From positions 1 to 28,898 of the forward strand of contig JAZRMQ010000007.1 in NCBI GenBank assembly GCA_045647745.1: a stretch of 28,898 bases of DNA, written 5' to 3'. Numbering within the stretch: the first letter of the stretch is position 1; every line of letters begins with the position of its first letter. The DNA comes from HGM04593 sp045647745. Lineage in GTDB: Bacteria; Bacteroidota; Bacteroidia; Bacteroidales; Bacteroidaceae. The position numbers and the translations under genes were made by a program. The notes beneath the pieces are model-generated. The model was not told the DNA's origin and made no database searches. It saw only the letters and a program-made list of their open reading frames with translations. Below, in pieces: positions 15,484 through 21,550 of this stretch.

Positions 15484-16221
15484 ATGAAAATAACAATAAT
15501 ACAGCAAGATATAATCTGGAAAGATGTAGATGCTAATGTCAAGAGCCTTGAACAGCTTGTAGCCAATGCCGAGCGCGCCGACCTCTACCTTTTCCCCGAG
15601 ATGTGTTCCACAGGCTTTTGTATGCAGCCACAGGGCGTTGCCGAGCCTGTCGACGGCACAACGGTACAAACAATGAAACGCCTTGCCATTGAGTATAACG
15701 CAGCAATGGTGGTACCTGTGATGACATTCGACAATGGTAAATACTACAATAGAATGTATTTCATAACCCCCGACGGCATCTCGGGGCAATACGACAAGAA
15801 CAACCTTTTTGAGTATAGCGGAGAGGATAAGGTTTTTACCCCCGGAACAGAAACTGTCATTTGGCAGTGGCGTGGCGTGCGTTTCCGCCCGGCAATCTGC
15901 TACGACCTGCGCTTCCCCGCATTTCTGTATAATAGAGCAGAGTATGATGTGCTGTTAATATCGGCAAATTTCCCCGATAGCCGCCTGCTCGCTTGGGACA
16001 CGCTCGTGCGTGCGCGTGCGATAGAAAACATCTGTTACGTTGCAGCCAGCAACCGCGTGGGAGTCGATGAATATGGAACATACAAGGGGCATAGTGTTAT
16101 TTTAAGCCCTTATGGTCAGACACTTGCTGCTTGTAACGATGGTGAACAGGGTAGCGTAACAGCAGTGCTCGACGATGAAATGTTGCAAAAGATACGCTTG
16201 ATGCAGCAGTTCAACAGATAA
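15484..16221 (+). CDS. Nitrilase-superfamily omega-amidase (YafV-like), 245 aa
   Basis: This is a carbon-nitrogen hydrolase with the Glu-Lys-Cys triad: E in FPEMCSTGF (about residue 39), K in YDKNNLF (about 105), and C in PAICYDLRFPAFLYN (about 139). The CYDLRFP context is typical of omega-amidases such as YafV and Nit2, which convert 2-oxoglutaramate or 2-oxosuccinamate to the 2-oxo acid and ammonia and so clean up after glutamine or asparagine transamination or methionine salvage. ATG at 15484 (MKITIIQQD) is the family-like start; upstream in-frame codons would run into the promoter. It is transcribed alone and converges with the HsdR-N-like gene, with only 20 bases between the stop codons and no clear terminator. 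Confidence 0.88.
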   Translation: MKITIIQQDIIWKDVDANVKSLEQLVANAERADLYLFPEMCSTGFCMQPQGVAEPVDGTTVQTMKRLAIEYNAAMVVPVMTFDNGKYYNRMYFITPDGISGQYDKNNLFEYSGEDKVFTPGTETVIWQWRGVRFRPAICYDLRFPAFLYNRAEYDVLLISANFPDSRLLAWDTLVRARAIENICYVAASNRVGVDEYGTYKGHSVILSPYGQTLAACNDGEQGSVTAVLDDEMLQKIRLMQQFNR

Positions 16222-16241
16222 CGGCCCGCACATTGCAGTGC

Positions 16242-16700
16242 CTAAAAATTTACAATTTTGTCATACTCCGGAATTTCCTGCAAAAAGGTGAATGTGTTGT
16301 TTGTGTAATCCATTTTGCAACAATAGTGTTGCAAACCATTACTCACAATCAGATAATCGACCTTTAAAATAAGATTGTAGCGCGAAATTTGTGCAAACAC
16401 CTCCTTGGTGATTTTTACGCCGGGAGCCTTGTATTCAACAATCACGCGTGGCTGTAATGCCTTGTCATACACCACAGTATCGCAACGGCGGTTCATCCCG
16501 TTGAGCGTTATTGCAATCTCATTACCCATAAGCGCAGCAGGGTAGCCCTTATGCTCGAGCAGATAATGCACAAAATGCTGGCGCACCCACTCCTCGGGAG
16601 TGAGCGCTACGTAACAACGGCGCAGAACGTCGAAAATTTGTCTCTTTCCGTCGTTTACAGCAATTTTTGTTTCGTATGCCGGTAGGTTCAGTGCAACCAT
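16242..16700 (-). CDS. Stand-alone HsdR-N-like PD-(D/E)XK protein, 152 aa
   Basis: It resembles the small Bacteroidetes proteins that match the N-terminal nuclease domain of type I restriction R subunits (HSDR_N_2). The core is visible as NEIAITLNGMNRRCDTVV, then RVIVEYKAPG: the Asp and Glu-x-Lys needed by the PD-(D/E)XK fold. The helicase and remaining parts of HsdR are absent, and no methylase or specificity gene is nearby, so it is not a restriction system. The start ATG 16700 (MVALNLP) is preferred over an upstream alternative giving MIFLLQQP. It lies divergently from holA across a palindromic promoter core, an arrangement suggesting a link to DNA replication or repair. Function unknown. 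Confidence 0.8.
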   Translation of the reverse strand: MVALNLPAYETKIAVNDGKRQIFDVLRRCYVALTPEEWVRQHFVHYLLEHKGYPAALMGNEIAITLNGMNRRCDTVVYDKALQPRVIVEYKAPGVKITKEVFAQISRYNLILKVDYLIVSNGLQHYCCKMDYTNNTFTFLQEIPEYDKIVNF

Positions 16701-16759
16701 TATAGTGTTTTTAAATAAGATAATAGGTTGTTGGAGTAGAAAAATCAAATAAATTTAGT

Positions 16760-16790
16760 TTTGTTCTTCGCGCCTCTTTCACTATCTTTG
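16760..16790 (+). promoter_or_regulatory. Promoter of the holA operon
   Basis: TTTG at 16760-16763, a 19-base spacer, then TATCTTTG at 16783-16790: the best match to the Bacteroides consensus in the window. The -7 box forms half of the perfect palindrome CTATCTTTGCAAAGATAG (16782-16799), so a -7 box is also present on the minus strand toward the HsdR-N-like gene. Confidence 0.75.
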
Positions 16791-16835
16791 CAAAGATAGG
16801 ATTTTTATCTTTATTTTTCCCTTTTTATAGCAATT

Positions 16836-17849
16836 ATGGCAAAATATACATACGAATCAATAATGTCGGAACTCAAATCGGGTATTTACCAGCCCGTCTA
16901 TTATCTTATGGGCGAGGAGGGATATTTTACCGATAAGATAACCGACTACATTATAGAACACTCGCTCACCGAGGATGAACGTGATTTTAATCTCACCGTT
17001 TTTTATGGCCTTGAGAGTGATATTGACACCATAATTACCGCAGCAAAGCGCTTCCCGATGATGGCCGAGCGTCAAGTTATTATTGTGCGCGAGGCACAAA
17101 TGCTCAAGAATACCGACAATCTCCTGTTCTATCTGCAAAATCCGCAGCCAACAACAGTGCTTGTCTTTGCCCACAAAAATGGTTCAATAGACAAACGTAA
17201 AAAAGTTGCAACAGAACTTGAACGCAAAGGAGTGGTGCTCGATTCAAAAAAGATGCGCGATGACCAACTACCATCATTCATCACAAGCTATTTGCGCGAA
17301 AAGGGGCTCACAGCCGATAATAAATCGGTGCAGATGATGCGCGAGTCGATAGGCTCCGACCTCTCACGCATTGCCGGAGAGATTGATAAACTGGCAATAG
17401 CACTGCCACAAGGCGCAACAGCAATAACCCCTGAACTTGTCGAGGAGCACATTGGCATCAGCAAGGAGTATAATAACTTTGAGCTGCAAAATGCCCTTGT
17501 GAACAAAGATATCTACAAGGCAAATAAGATAATAAACTATTTTGCCCAAAATCCAAAGAAAAACCCCATTCAAATGACCTTGGCGCTGCTTTTCAGCTTT
17601 TTCTCCAATGTTATGATGAGTTATTATGCACCCGATAAAAGCGAGCGTGGCGTGGCCGAGTTTTTAGGTCTGCGCAATGCGTGGGGCGTGAGCGATTATA
17701 TAAAAGCAATGCGCAATTATAAGGCAATGCACGTGATGGAGATACTGCATCTCATACGCCTTGCCGACGCACAATCCAAAGGCGCCGAAGGGCCTCAAAT
17801 GCCCGATGGCGAGATAATGCGCGAATTGCTTTACAAAATTTTACATTGA
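16836..17849 (+). CDS. holA: DNA polymerase III subunit delta, 337 aa
   Basis: This is the clamp-loader subunit that opens the beta sliding clamp, working with delta-prime and the gamma/tau subunits. The N-terminal DNA_pol3_delta domain is recognisable from PVYYLMGEEGYFTDKITDYI, DFNLTVFYGLESD, AAKRFPMMAERQVIIVREAQ and TTVLVFAHKNGSIDKRKK. The middle and C-terminal parts (GSDLSRIAGEIDKLAI, then EEHIGISKEYNNFELQNAL) match the family order. The length of 337 is normal. No P-loop is expected, as delta does not bind ATP. It is first gene of a two-gene operon; the next gene starts 11 bases after its stop. Confidence 0.93.
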   Translation: MAKYTYESIMSELKSGIYQPVYYLMGEEGYFTDKITDYIIEHSLTEDERDFNLTVFYGLESDIDTIITAAKRFPMMAERQVIIVREAQMLKNTDNLLFYLQNPQPTTVLVFAHKNGSIDKRKKVATELERKGVVLDSKKMRDDQLPSFITSYLREKGLTADNKSVQMMRESIGSDLSRIAGEIDKLAIALPQGATAITPELVEEHIGISKEYNNFELQNALVNKDIYKANKIINYFAQNPKKNPIQMTLALLFSFFSNVMMSYYAPDKSERGVAEFLGLRNAWGVSDYIKAMRNYKAMHVMEILHLIRLADAQSKGAEGPQMPDGEIMRELLYKILH

Positions 17850-17860
17850 TTTAACACATA

Positions 17861-18652
17861 ATGATGATAAACGCAAATTTAGATGGCTCGGATATAACTT
17901 TCGAGCAAGATGGAAAACTCGCCTTCAACGAAGAGGCGCACCGTTACACCCTCAATGGAGTGGAATTCCGCTCTGTGAGCAACATTGTCGGGCTCTTTTT
18001 CAGAGAATTTGATGCAATGAGCATCAGCCTGAAAAAATGTTGTGGTAATGAGGTTGAGGCGGCTAAGCTCCGCGAGGTGTGGGAGAGCAAAGGCGCAGTA
18101 GCCAGCCAAGCCGGCACTTTCCTTCACAAGCAGATTGAAGATTATCTTAACGGCAAACACACCCCGGAACTCCTGTGCGATGTGTGTTACAAAGGCGAAT
18201 ATGTAAAACTCAACGAAACAATTGATATTTCGCGCGAGTGGAGCTACTTTAAATCCTTTGAAAGAGAGACCTCCTATCAGCCCTTTCGCACAGAGTGGCG
18301 AATTTATGATGCCGATGCACGCATTGCCGGAACACTCGATTTTGTCTGCCGCTGTTCCGACGGGACATTTGAGATATACGACTGGAAACGCAGCAACAAA
18401 ATTGACCCCAACGACCGCAACCCTTGGGCAAATGGCTTGAACGGCCTCGAGCATCTTACAGATACAGCTTATAGCCACTATTGCTTGCAACAGAACCTCT
18501 ATCGTTATATGCTCGAAAAGAACTACGGCATAAAGGTGAGCCGTATGAATCTCGTTGTCCTGCACCCCGAGCTGAATACCTACAGAGTGGTGCCGGTTCC
18601 GCCAATGGAAAGAGAATTGAATATCATACTAAACAAAATAAAGTTCAACTAA
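17861..18652 (+). CDS. PD-(D/E)XK-superfamily nuclease-like protein, 263 aa
   Basis: The pattern fits a RecB/phage-exonuclease-like PD-(D/E)XK fold: GTFLHKQIEDYL (the usual early G-x-x-x-H helix motif), then TEWRIYDADARIAGTLDFVC with the active Asp, then FEIYDWKRS supplying the Asp-x-Lys pair, then a Q-rich helix QQNLYRYMLEKNYG (the QxxxY motif of Cas4/RecB/AddB-type nucleases). It should therefore cut or process DNA ends with metal ions. The N-terminal 40 residues (FNEEAHRYTLNGVEFRSVSNIV) resemble those of phage-type exonucleases. It is co-transcribed with holA; a replication-linked repair role is an inference. Two adjacent ATG codons at 17861 and 17864 are equally possible. The stop codon lies inside the terminator palindrome. 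Confidence 0.8.
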   Translation: MMINANLDGSDITFEQDGKLAFNEEAHRYTLNGVEFRSVSNIVGLFFREFDAMSISLKKCCGNEVEAAKLREVWESKGAVASQAGTFLHKQIEDYLNGKHTPELLCDVCYKGEYVKLNETIDISREWSYFKSFERETSYQPFRTEWRIYDADARIAGTLDFVCRCSDGTFEIYDWKRSNKIDPNDRNPWANGLNGLEHLTDTAYSHYCLQQNLYRYMLEKNYGIKVSRMNLVVLHPELNTYRVVPVPPMERELNIILNKIKFN

Positions 18653-18672
18653 GCTTAGTTGAACTTTATTTT
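18635..18672. terminator. 38-base perfect palindromic terminator overlapping a stop codon
   Basis: Bases 18635-18653 are the exact reverse complement of 18654-18672 (core AAGTTCAACTAAG / CTTAGTTGAACTT), with A- and T-runs at the ends. The TAA of the nuclease-like gene (18650-18652) lies in the stem. It can also terminate htpG from the other side. Confidence 0.9.
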
Positions 18673-18693
18673 TATCTAAAAGTAACGATGCTG

Positions 18694-20742
18694 TTACTGC
18701 ATCAACTCGATGCTGCGCTTAACAAAGTTATTCAACGCCTCGCCGGTGAGCATATTATTCTGCAACAGAGTAATATCGATAAGCTGTTTCACGCTCTTGT
18801 CACCTGCAGCATACTCAGCAAGGATACCCTCCTTGTCACTCTTCACAGCAGTAATCTCCTTCTCAATCTCAAAGAGCTCATCTTTCTCGCTCTGTGGAAT
18901 TTCATCGTTCTTCTTGCCACTGCGTGCATCGTAAAGTTCTTTGCGACGGCTCTCAAGCGACTCGCTCTTCTCGTTGAGTGGTTGCAACTTCTCGGCGCAA
19001 GCGCTCTCGGCATTCTCTAGAACTCGTTTGATTAGCGGGTGCTCCTCGTTGAGCAACAGGTTGTACATATCGGGCATATCTCCGTAGAACGACATTCCGC
19101 CTTGAATTGCAGCCATATCCTTCATACGGCGCATATACTCGGCCTGTGTAATCATCACCGGTGCAGACGTTTCACCCATCGCCTGTGTCATCACGTGGAA
19201 CTCTTTTTTCTCCATCTTTGGCAGTTGACTCTCAAAGACACCGGTCAGCACCTCACGCTGTATTGCGCTTATAACGCTGGCTTTTTGCTCCTCTTTCACA
19301 ATAAGGTTCTCAATGGTGTCGCTGTCCACGCGTGTGAAACGTGTCTTTTCAAATTTGCGCTCAAGCAAGCTGATGAGTGCCACGTCTAGCTGCCCATCCA
19401 TCAGCAGCACATTGTAGCCCTTGTTCTTTGCGTTGTCAATGAAGCTGAACTCCTTCTCCTTGTCGTTAGAGTAGAGATAGATGATGTTGCCCTCTTTGTC
19501 GGTCTGCTCGGCGCTCACAAGGTTCTTGTACTCCTCGTATGTGTATTTATTTCCGTCAGTATCCTGCAACAACGAGAACTTGTTGGCCTTGTCATAAAAA
19601 TCCTCCTCGGTCAACATTCCATAGTGGATAAAAATCTTAAGGTCGTTCCACTTCTCCTCAAACTCCTTACGGTCGTTTTTGAAAATCTGCGCCAAACGAT
19701 CGGACACCTTCTTTGAAATATATGTAGATATCTTCTTTACATTAGAGTCGCTTTGCAAGTATGAGCGTGACACGTTGAGTGGAATATCCGGTGAGTCAAT
19801 AACTCCGTGCATCAAAGTGAGGAAATCCGGAACAATGCCTTGAACCTCATCGGTAACATAAACCTGATTGCAGAATAACAGAATTTTATTCTTTTGCAGC
19901 TCGAGATTGCTCTTCACCTTGGGGAAATAAAGCACACCGGTGAGATGGAACGGAAAATCCACATTCAGATGAATCCAGAACAGAGGCTCGTCGCTCATAG
20001 GGTAGAGCTTGCGATAAAACTCTTTGTAATCCTCGTCTTTCAGTTCGCTTGGCTTGCGTGTCCACAGCGGGGTAGTGTCGTTGATTATATTATCCTCCTC
20101 TGTCTCAACCTGCTTGCCATCTTTCCACTCCTTCTTTTTGCCAAATGCAATTTCAACGGGCAAGAAACGGCAGTATTTGTTCAGAATACCGCTTATGCGG
20201 CTCTCGCTCAAAAACTCTTTGCTCTCCTCGTCGATATACATAACAATATCTGTTCCGCGCTCAGCTTTTTCAATCTCCTCAAGAGTATATTCAGGGCTTC
20301 CGTCGCAGCTCCATTTTACAGCCTGCGCACCGTCTCGGTACGATTTTGTCACAATCTCCACCTTTTTCGACACCATAAATGCCGAGTAGAAACCAAGGCC
20401 AAAGTGTCCGATGATGCTGTTTGCGCTATCCTTATATTTCTCGAGAAAATCTGTTGCACCCGAAAGAGCAATCTGATTGATATATTTTTCAATCTCCTCG
20501 GCTGTGAGTCCTATACCATTGTCGCTCACAGTGATTGTCTCTGCGCCAAGTGTCACTTTTACTCTTGGTGTGCCAAGCTCGCCCTTGAACTCGCCCTTCT
20601 CGTAGAGAGTTTTCAACTTTTGCGTAGCGTCGATGGCGTTCGACACAATTTCGCGTAGAAAAATCTCGTGGTCGCTGTACAAGAATTTTTTAATTACGGG
20701 GAAAATGTTTTCTGTTGTTACCCCAATGTTCCCTTTTTGCAT
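18694..20742 (-). CDS. htpG: Molecular chaperone HtpG (Hsp90 family), 682 aa
   Basis: A cytoplasmic ATP-dependent chaperone dimer that remodels client proteins. The GHKL ATPase domain shows EIFLREIVSNAIDATQKL (the ATP-binding Asn, with the Bacteroidetes NAxDA variant), VSDNGIGLTAEEI (Asp and glycine box), and GHFGLGFYSAFMV (ATP lid). The middle domain shows LNVSRSYLQSD with the arginine expected to contact the gamma-phosphate. The C-terminal dimerisation domain ends in VKRSIELMQ. A charged insert around 605-640 (KSESLESRRKELYDARSG) is coiled-coil-like and common in Bacteroidetes HtpG. Start ATG 20742 begins the family N-terminus MQKGNIGVTTENIF. No clear consensus promoter was found; the upstream sequence runs directly into the repeat island. 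Confidence 0.95.
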   Translation of the reverse strand: MQKGNIGVTTENIFPVIKKFLYSDHEIFLREIVSNAIDATQKLKTLYEKGEFKGELGTPRVKVTLGAETITVSDNGIGLTAEEIEKYINQIALSGATDFLEKYKDSANSIIGHFGLGFYSAFMVSKKVEIVTKSYRDGAQAVKWSCDGSPEYTLEEIEKAERGTDIVMYIDEESKEFLSESRISGILNKYCRFLPVEIAFGKKKEWKDGKQVETEEDNIINDTTPLWTRKPSELKDEDYKEFYRKLYPMSDEPLFWIHLNVDFPFHLTGVLYFPKVKSNLELQKNKILLFCNQVYVTDEVQGIVPDFLTLMHGVIDSPDIPLNVSRSYLQSDSNVKKISTYISKKVSDRLAQIFKNDRKEFEEKWNDLKIFIHYGMLTEEDFYDKANKFSLLQDTDGNKYTYEEYKNLVSAEQTDKEGNIIYLYSNDKEKEFSFIDNAKNKGYNVLLMDGQLDVALISLLERKFEKTRFTRVDSDTIENLIVKEEQKASVISAIQREVLTGVFESQLPKMEKKEFHVMTQAMGETSAPVMITQAEYMRRMKDMAAIQGGMSFYGDMPDMYNLLLNEEHPLIKRVLENAESACAEKLQPLNEKSESLESRRKELYDARSGKKNDEIPQSEKDELFEIEKEITAVKSDKEGILAEYAAGDKSVKQLIDITLLQNNMLTGEALNNFVKRSIELMQ

Positions 20743-20788
20743 ATTGTTAAGTTTTTAAATTTATATTTGATAAATATTATTTGTTTAG

Positions 20789-20836
20789 TATTGTCATTTC
20801 GAAGAAGCGTAGCGACTGAGAAATCTCAATTCTTTA
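20789..20836 (+). repeat. Interspersed repeat copy A (48 bases)
   Basis: It contains TTGTCATTTCGA at 20791-20802 and GAGAAATCTC at 20818-20827, and is identical over 48 bases to copy C. It can fold symmetrically: ATTTC pairs with GAAAT, then facing GA/GA mismatches, AG with CT, and GC with GC around GTA. It overlaps the stop codon of the GIY-YIG gene. Confidence 0.9.
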
Positions 20837-21137
20837 TATTCCATCCTAATTCAATAGCAAGATTTCTTTTTTCGGGATTTGTTGTTGCTATAAGTCTTTC
20901 CTTCTTTTCTCTTCTCCAAGCCTTAATTTCTTTTTCGCGGGAAATAGCATCGTCTACATCTTTGAATTCCTCATAATAGAGTAAGTCGTGACATTTGTAT
21001 TTTTGAGTGAACCCTTTAACTATTTCTTCTTTATGTTCTATATATCTTCGGTATAGGTCATTTGTTATGCCAATATACAACACTGTACGTGTTTTATTTG
21101 ACATAATATATATCCAATATTGATGAACGTTTACCAT
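20826..21137 (-). CDS. Small GIY-YIG nuclease-like protein, 103 aa
   Basis: A single GIY-YIG domain: YWIYIMSN and then VLYIGITNDLYRRYIEHK supply the paired motifs, the conserved arginine and the following histidine, with the later glutamate in YYEEF and ISREKEIKAWRREKK. The family has metal-dependent nuclease members (UvrC, homing enzymes, UPF0213 proteins). The start chosen is ATG 21137 (MVNVHQYWIY). The frame is open further, to TTG at 21185, through repeat copy B, so a longer product starting MSFRPYGRN is possible. The stop codon TGA is formed inside repeat copy A. The gene is bracketed by inverted repeat copies, which suggests that it is part of a mobile or repeat-propagating unit rather than a host repair gene; this is inference. 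Confidence 0.85.
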   Translation of the reverse strand: MVNVHQYWIYIMSNKTRTVLYIGITNDLYRRYIEHKEEIVKGFTQKYKCHDLLYYEEFKDVDDAISREKEIKAWRREKKERLIATTNPEKRNLAIELGWNIKN

Positions 21138-21155
21138 TACCAATGTCTTTTTTAA

Positions 21156-21185
21156 GAGATTTCTCCCATACGGTCGAAATGACAA
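21156..21185 (-). repeat. Interspersed repeat copy B (inverted)
   Basis: On the minus strand it reads TTGTCATTTCGA (21185-21174), a short CC/GG-clamped centre with GTAT loop, then GAGAAATCTC. The ends equal those of copy A, so copies A and B form 12-base terminal inverted repeats around the GIY-YIG gene (unit 20791-21185, 395 bases). The inner hairpin again has GA/GA mismatches between ATTTC/GAAAT and CC/GG. Confidence 0.88.
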
Positions 21186-21193
21186 AATTGCGT

Positions 21194-21241
21194 TATTGTC
21201 ATTTCGAAGAAGCGTAGCGACTGAGAAATCTCAATTCTTTA
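21194..21241 (+). repeat. Interspersed repeat copy C (48 bases)
   Basis: It is an exact 48-base direct repeat of copy A, placed nine bases after the end of the 395-base GIY-YIG unit. Confidence 0.92.
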
Positions 21242-21310
21242 AATCTATCCTCTTATAATATAAAACAAAAAAAATGCCAGTTGTTCTATAGCTGACATTT
21301 TGGCAGATTA

Positions 21311-21428
21311 GGAGTGACTAAAAAGCGCATTGCTGTGTTATGCTTGCCCTCAAAATACTCATTTACGGAAAGTAAACTCCGTTTTTGATGCCTGCGCAAT
21401 CCTTGCACTGCATCTTTTTATTCACTCC
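21311..21428. repeat. 118-base foldback element
   Basis: The ends are GGAGTGA and TCACTCC. Pairing continues inward through TAAAAAG with CTTTTTA and a GCANTGC block. The centre has ACGGA and TCCGT (21365-21369 and 21378-21382) around an eight-base loop. It is therefore one long imperfect hairpin with no coding capacity, like a MITE or a structured 3' RNA element. It lies downstream of clpC. Confidence 0.75.
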
Positions 21429-21447
21429 TAAAATAATAAATAGTGGA

Positions 21448-21502
21448 ACTAAAAAGCGCATTGCTGTGTTATGCTTGCCTTCAAAATACTCATTTACGGA
21501 AA
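21448..21502 (+). repeat. Half copy of the foldback element
   Basis: It matches 21317-21371 at 54 of 55 positions (one C/T difference at 21349 against 21480), then stops just before the central hairpin loop and is followed by the clpC terminator. Only the left arm is present. Confidence 0.9.
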
Positions 21503-21508
21503 ATATAA

Positions 21509-21543
21509 AAAATATGGCTGATTTTCAAAATCAGCCATATTTT
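21509..21543 (-). terminator. Intrinsic terminator of clpC
   Basis: AAAATATGGCTGATTTT and AAAATCAGCCATATTTT pair around a single C at the centre (a small effective loop). On the minus strand a T-rich tract follows. It begins eight bases after the clpC stop. Confidence 0.9.
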
Positions 21544-21550
21544 AATGCTT

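Larger units (their letters stand above)
21244..21508. other. Repeat-filled spacer between GIY-YIG unit and clpC
   Basis: No gene is visible. The stretch is made of an AT-rich lead-in, the full foldback element, a short linker and the half copy. Confidence 0.7.

Noticed and set aside
16228..16241. Terminator between the nitrilase and HsdR-N-like genes
   Set aside because: GCAC/GTGC gives only four pairs and no T-run follows in either direction.
16242..16700. Type I restriction system
   Set aside because: Only the N-terminal nuclease-like domain is present. There is no helicase part and no hsdM or hsdS gene nearby.
19894..20658. 254-codon plus-strand open frame
   Set aside because: Antisense to htpG; cysteine- and leucine-rich composition typical of a shadow frame, with no promoter or family motif.
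20826..21137. GIY-YIG gene as an intron- or intein-borne homing endonuclease
   Set aside because: It lies in intergenic DNA and interrupts no gene, and the product is a single small domain without a DNA-binding extension.
20789..21428. Classical insertion sequence
   Set aside because: No transposase of DDE, HUH or serine type is present, and I could not see a convincing target-site duplication at the unit ends.
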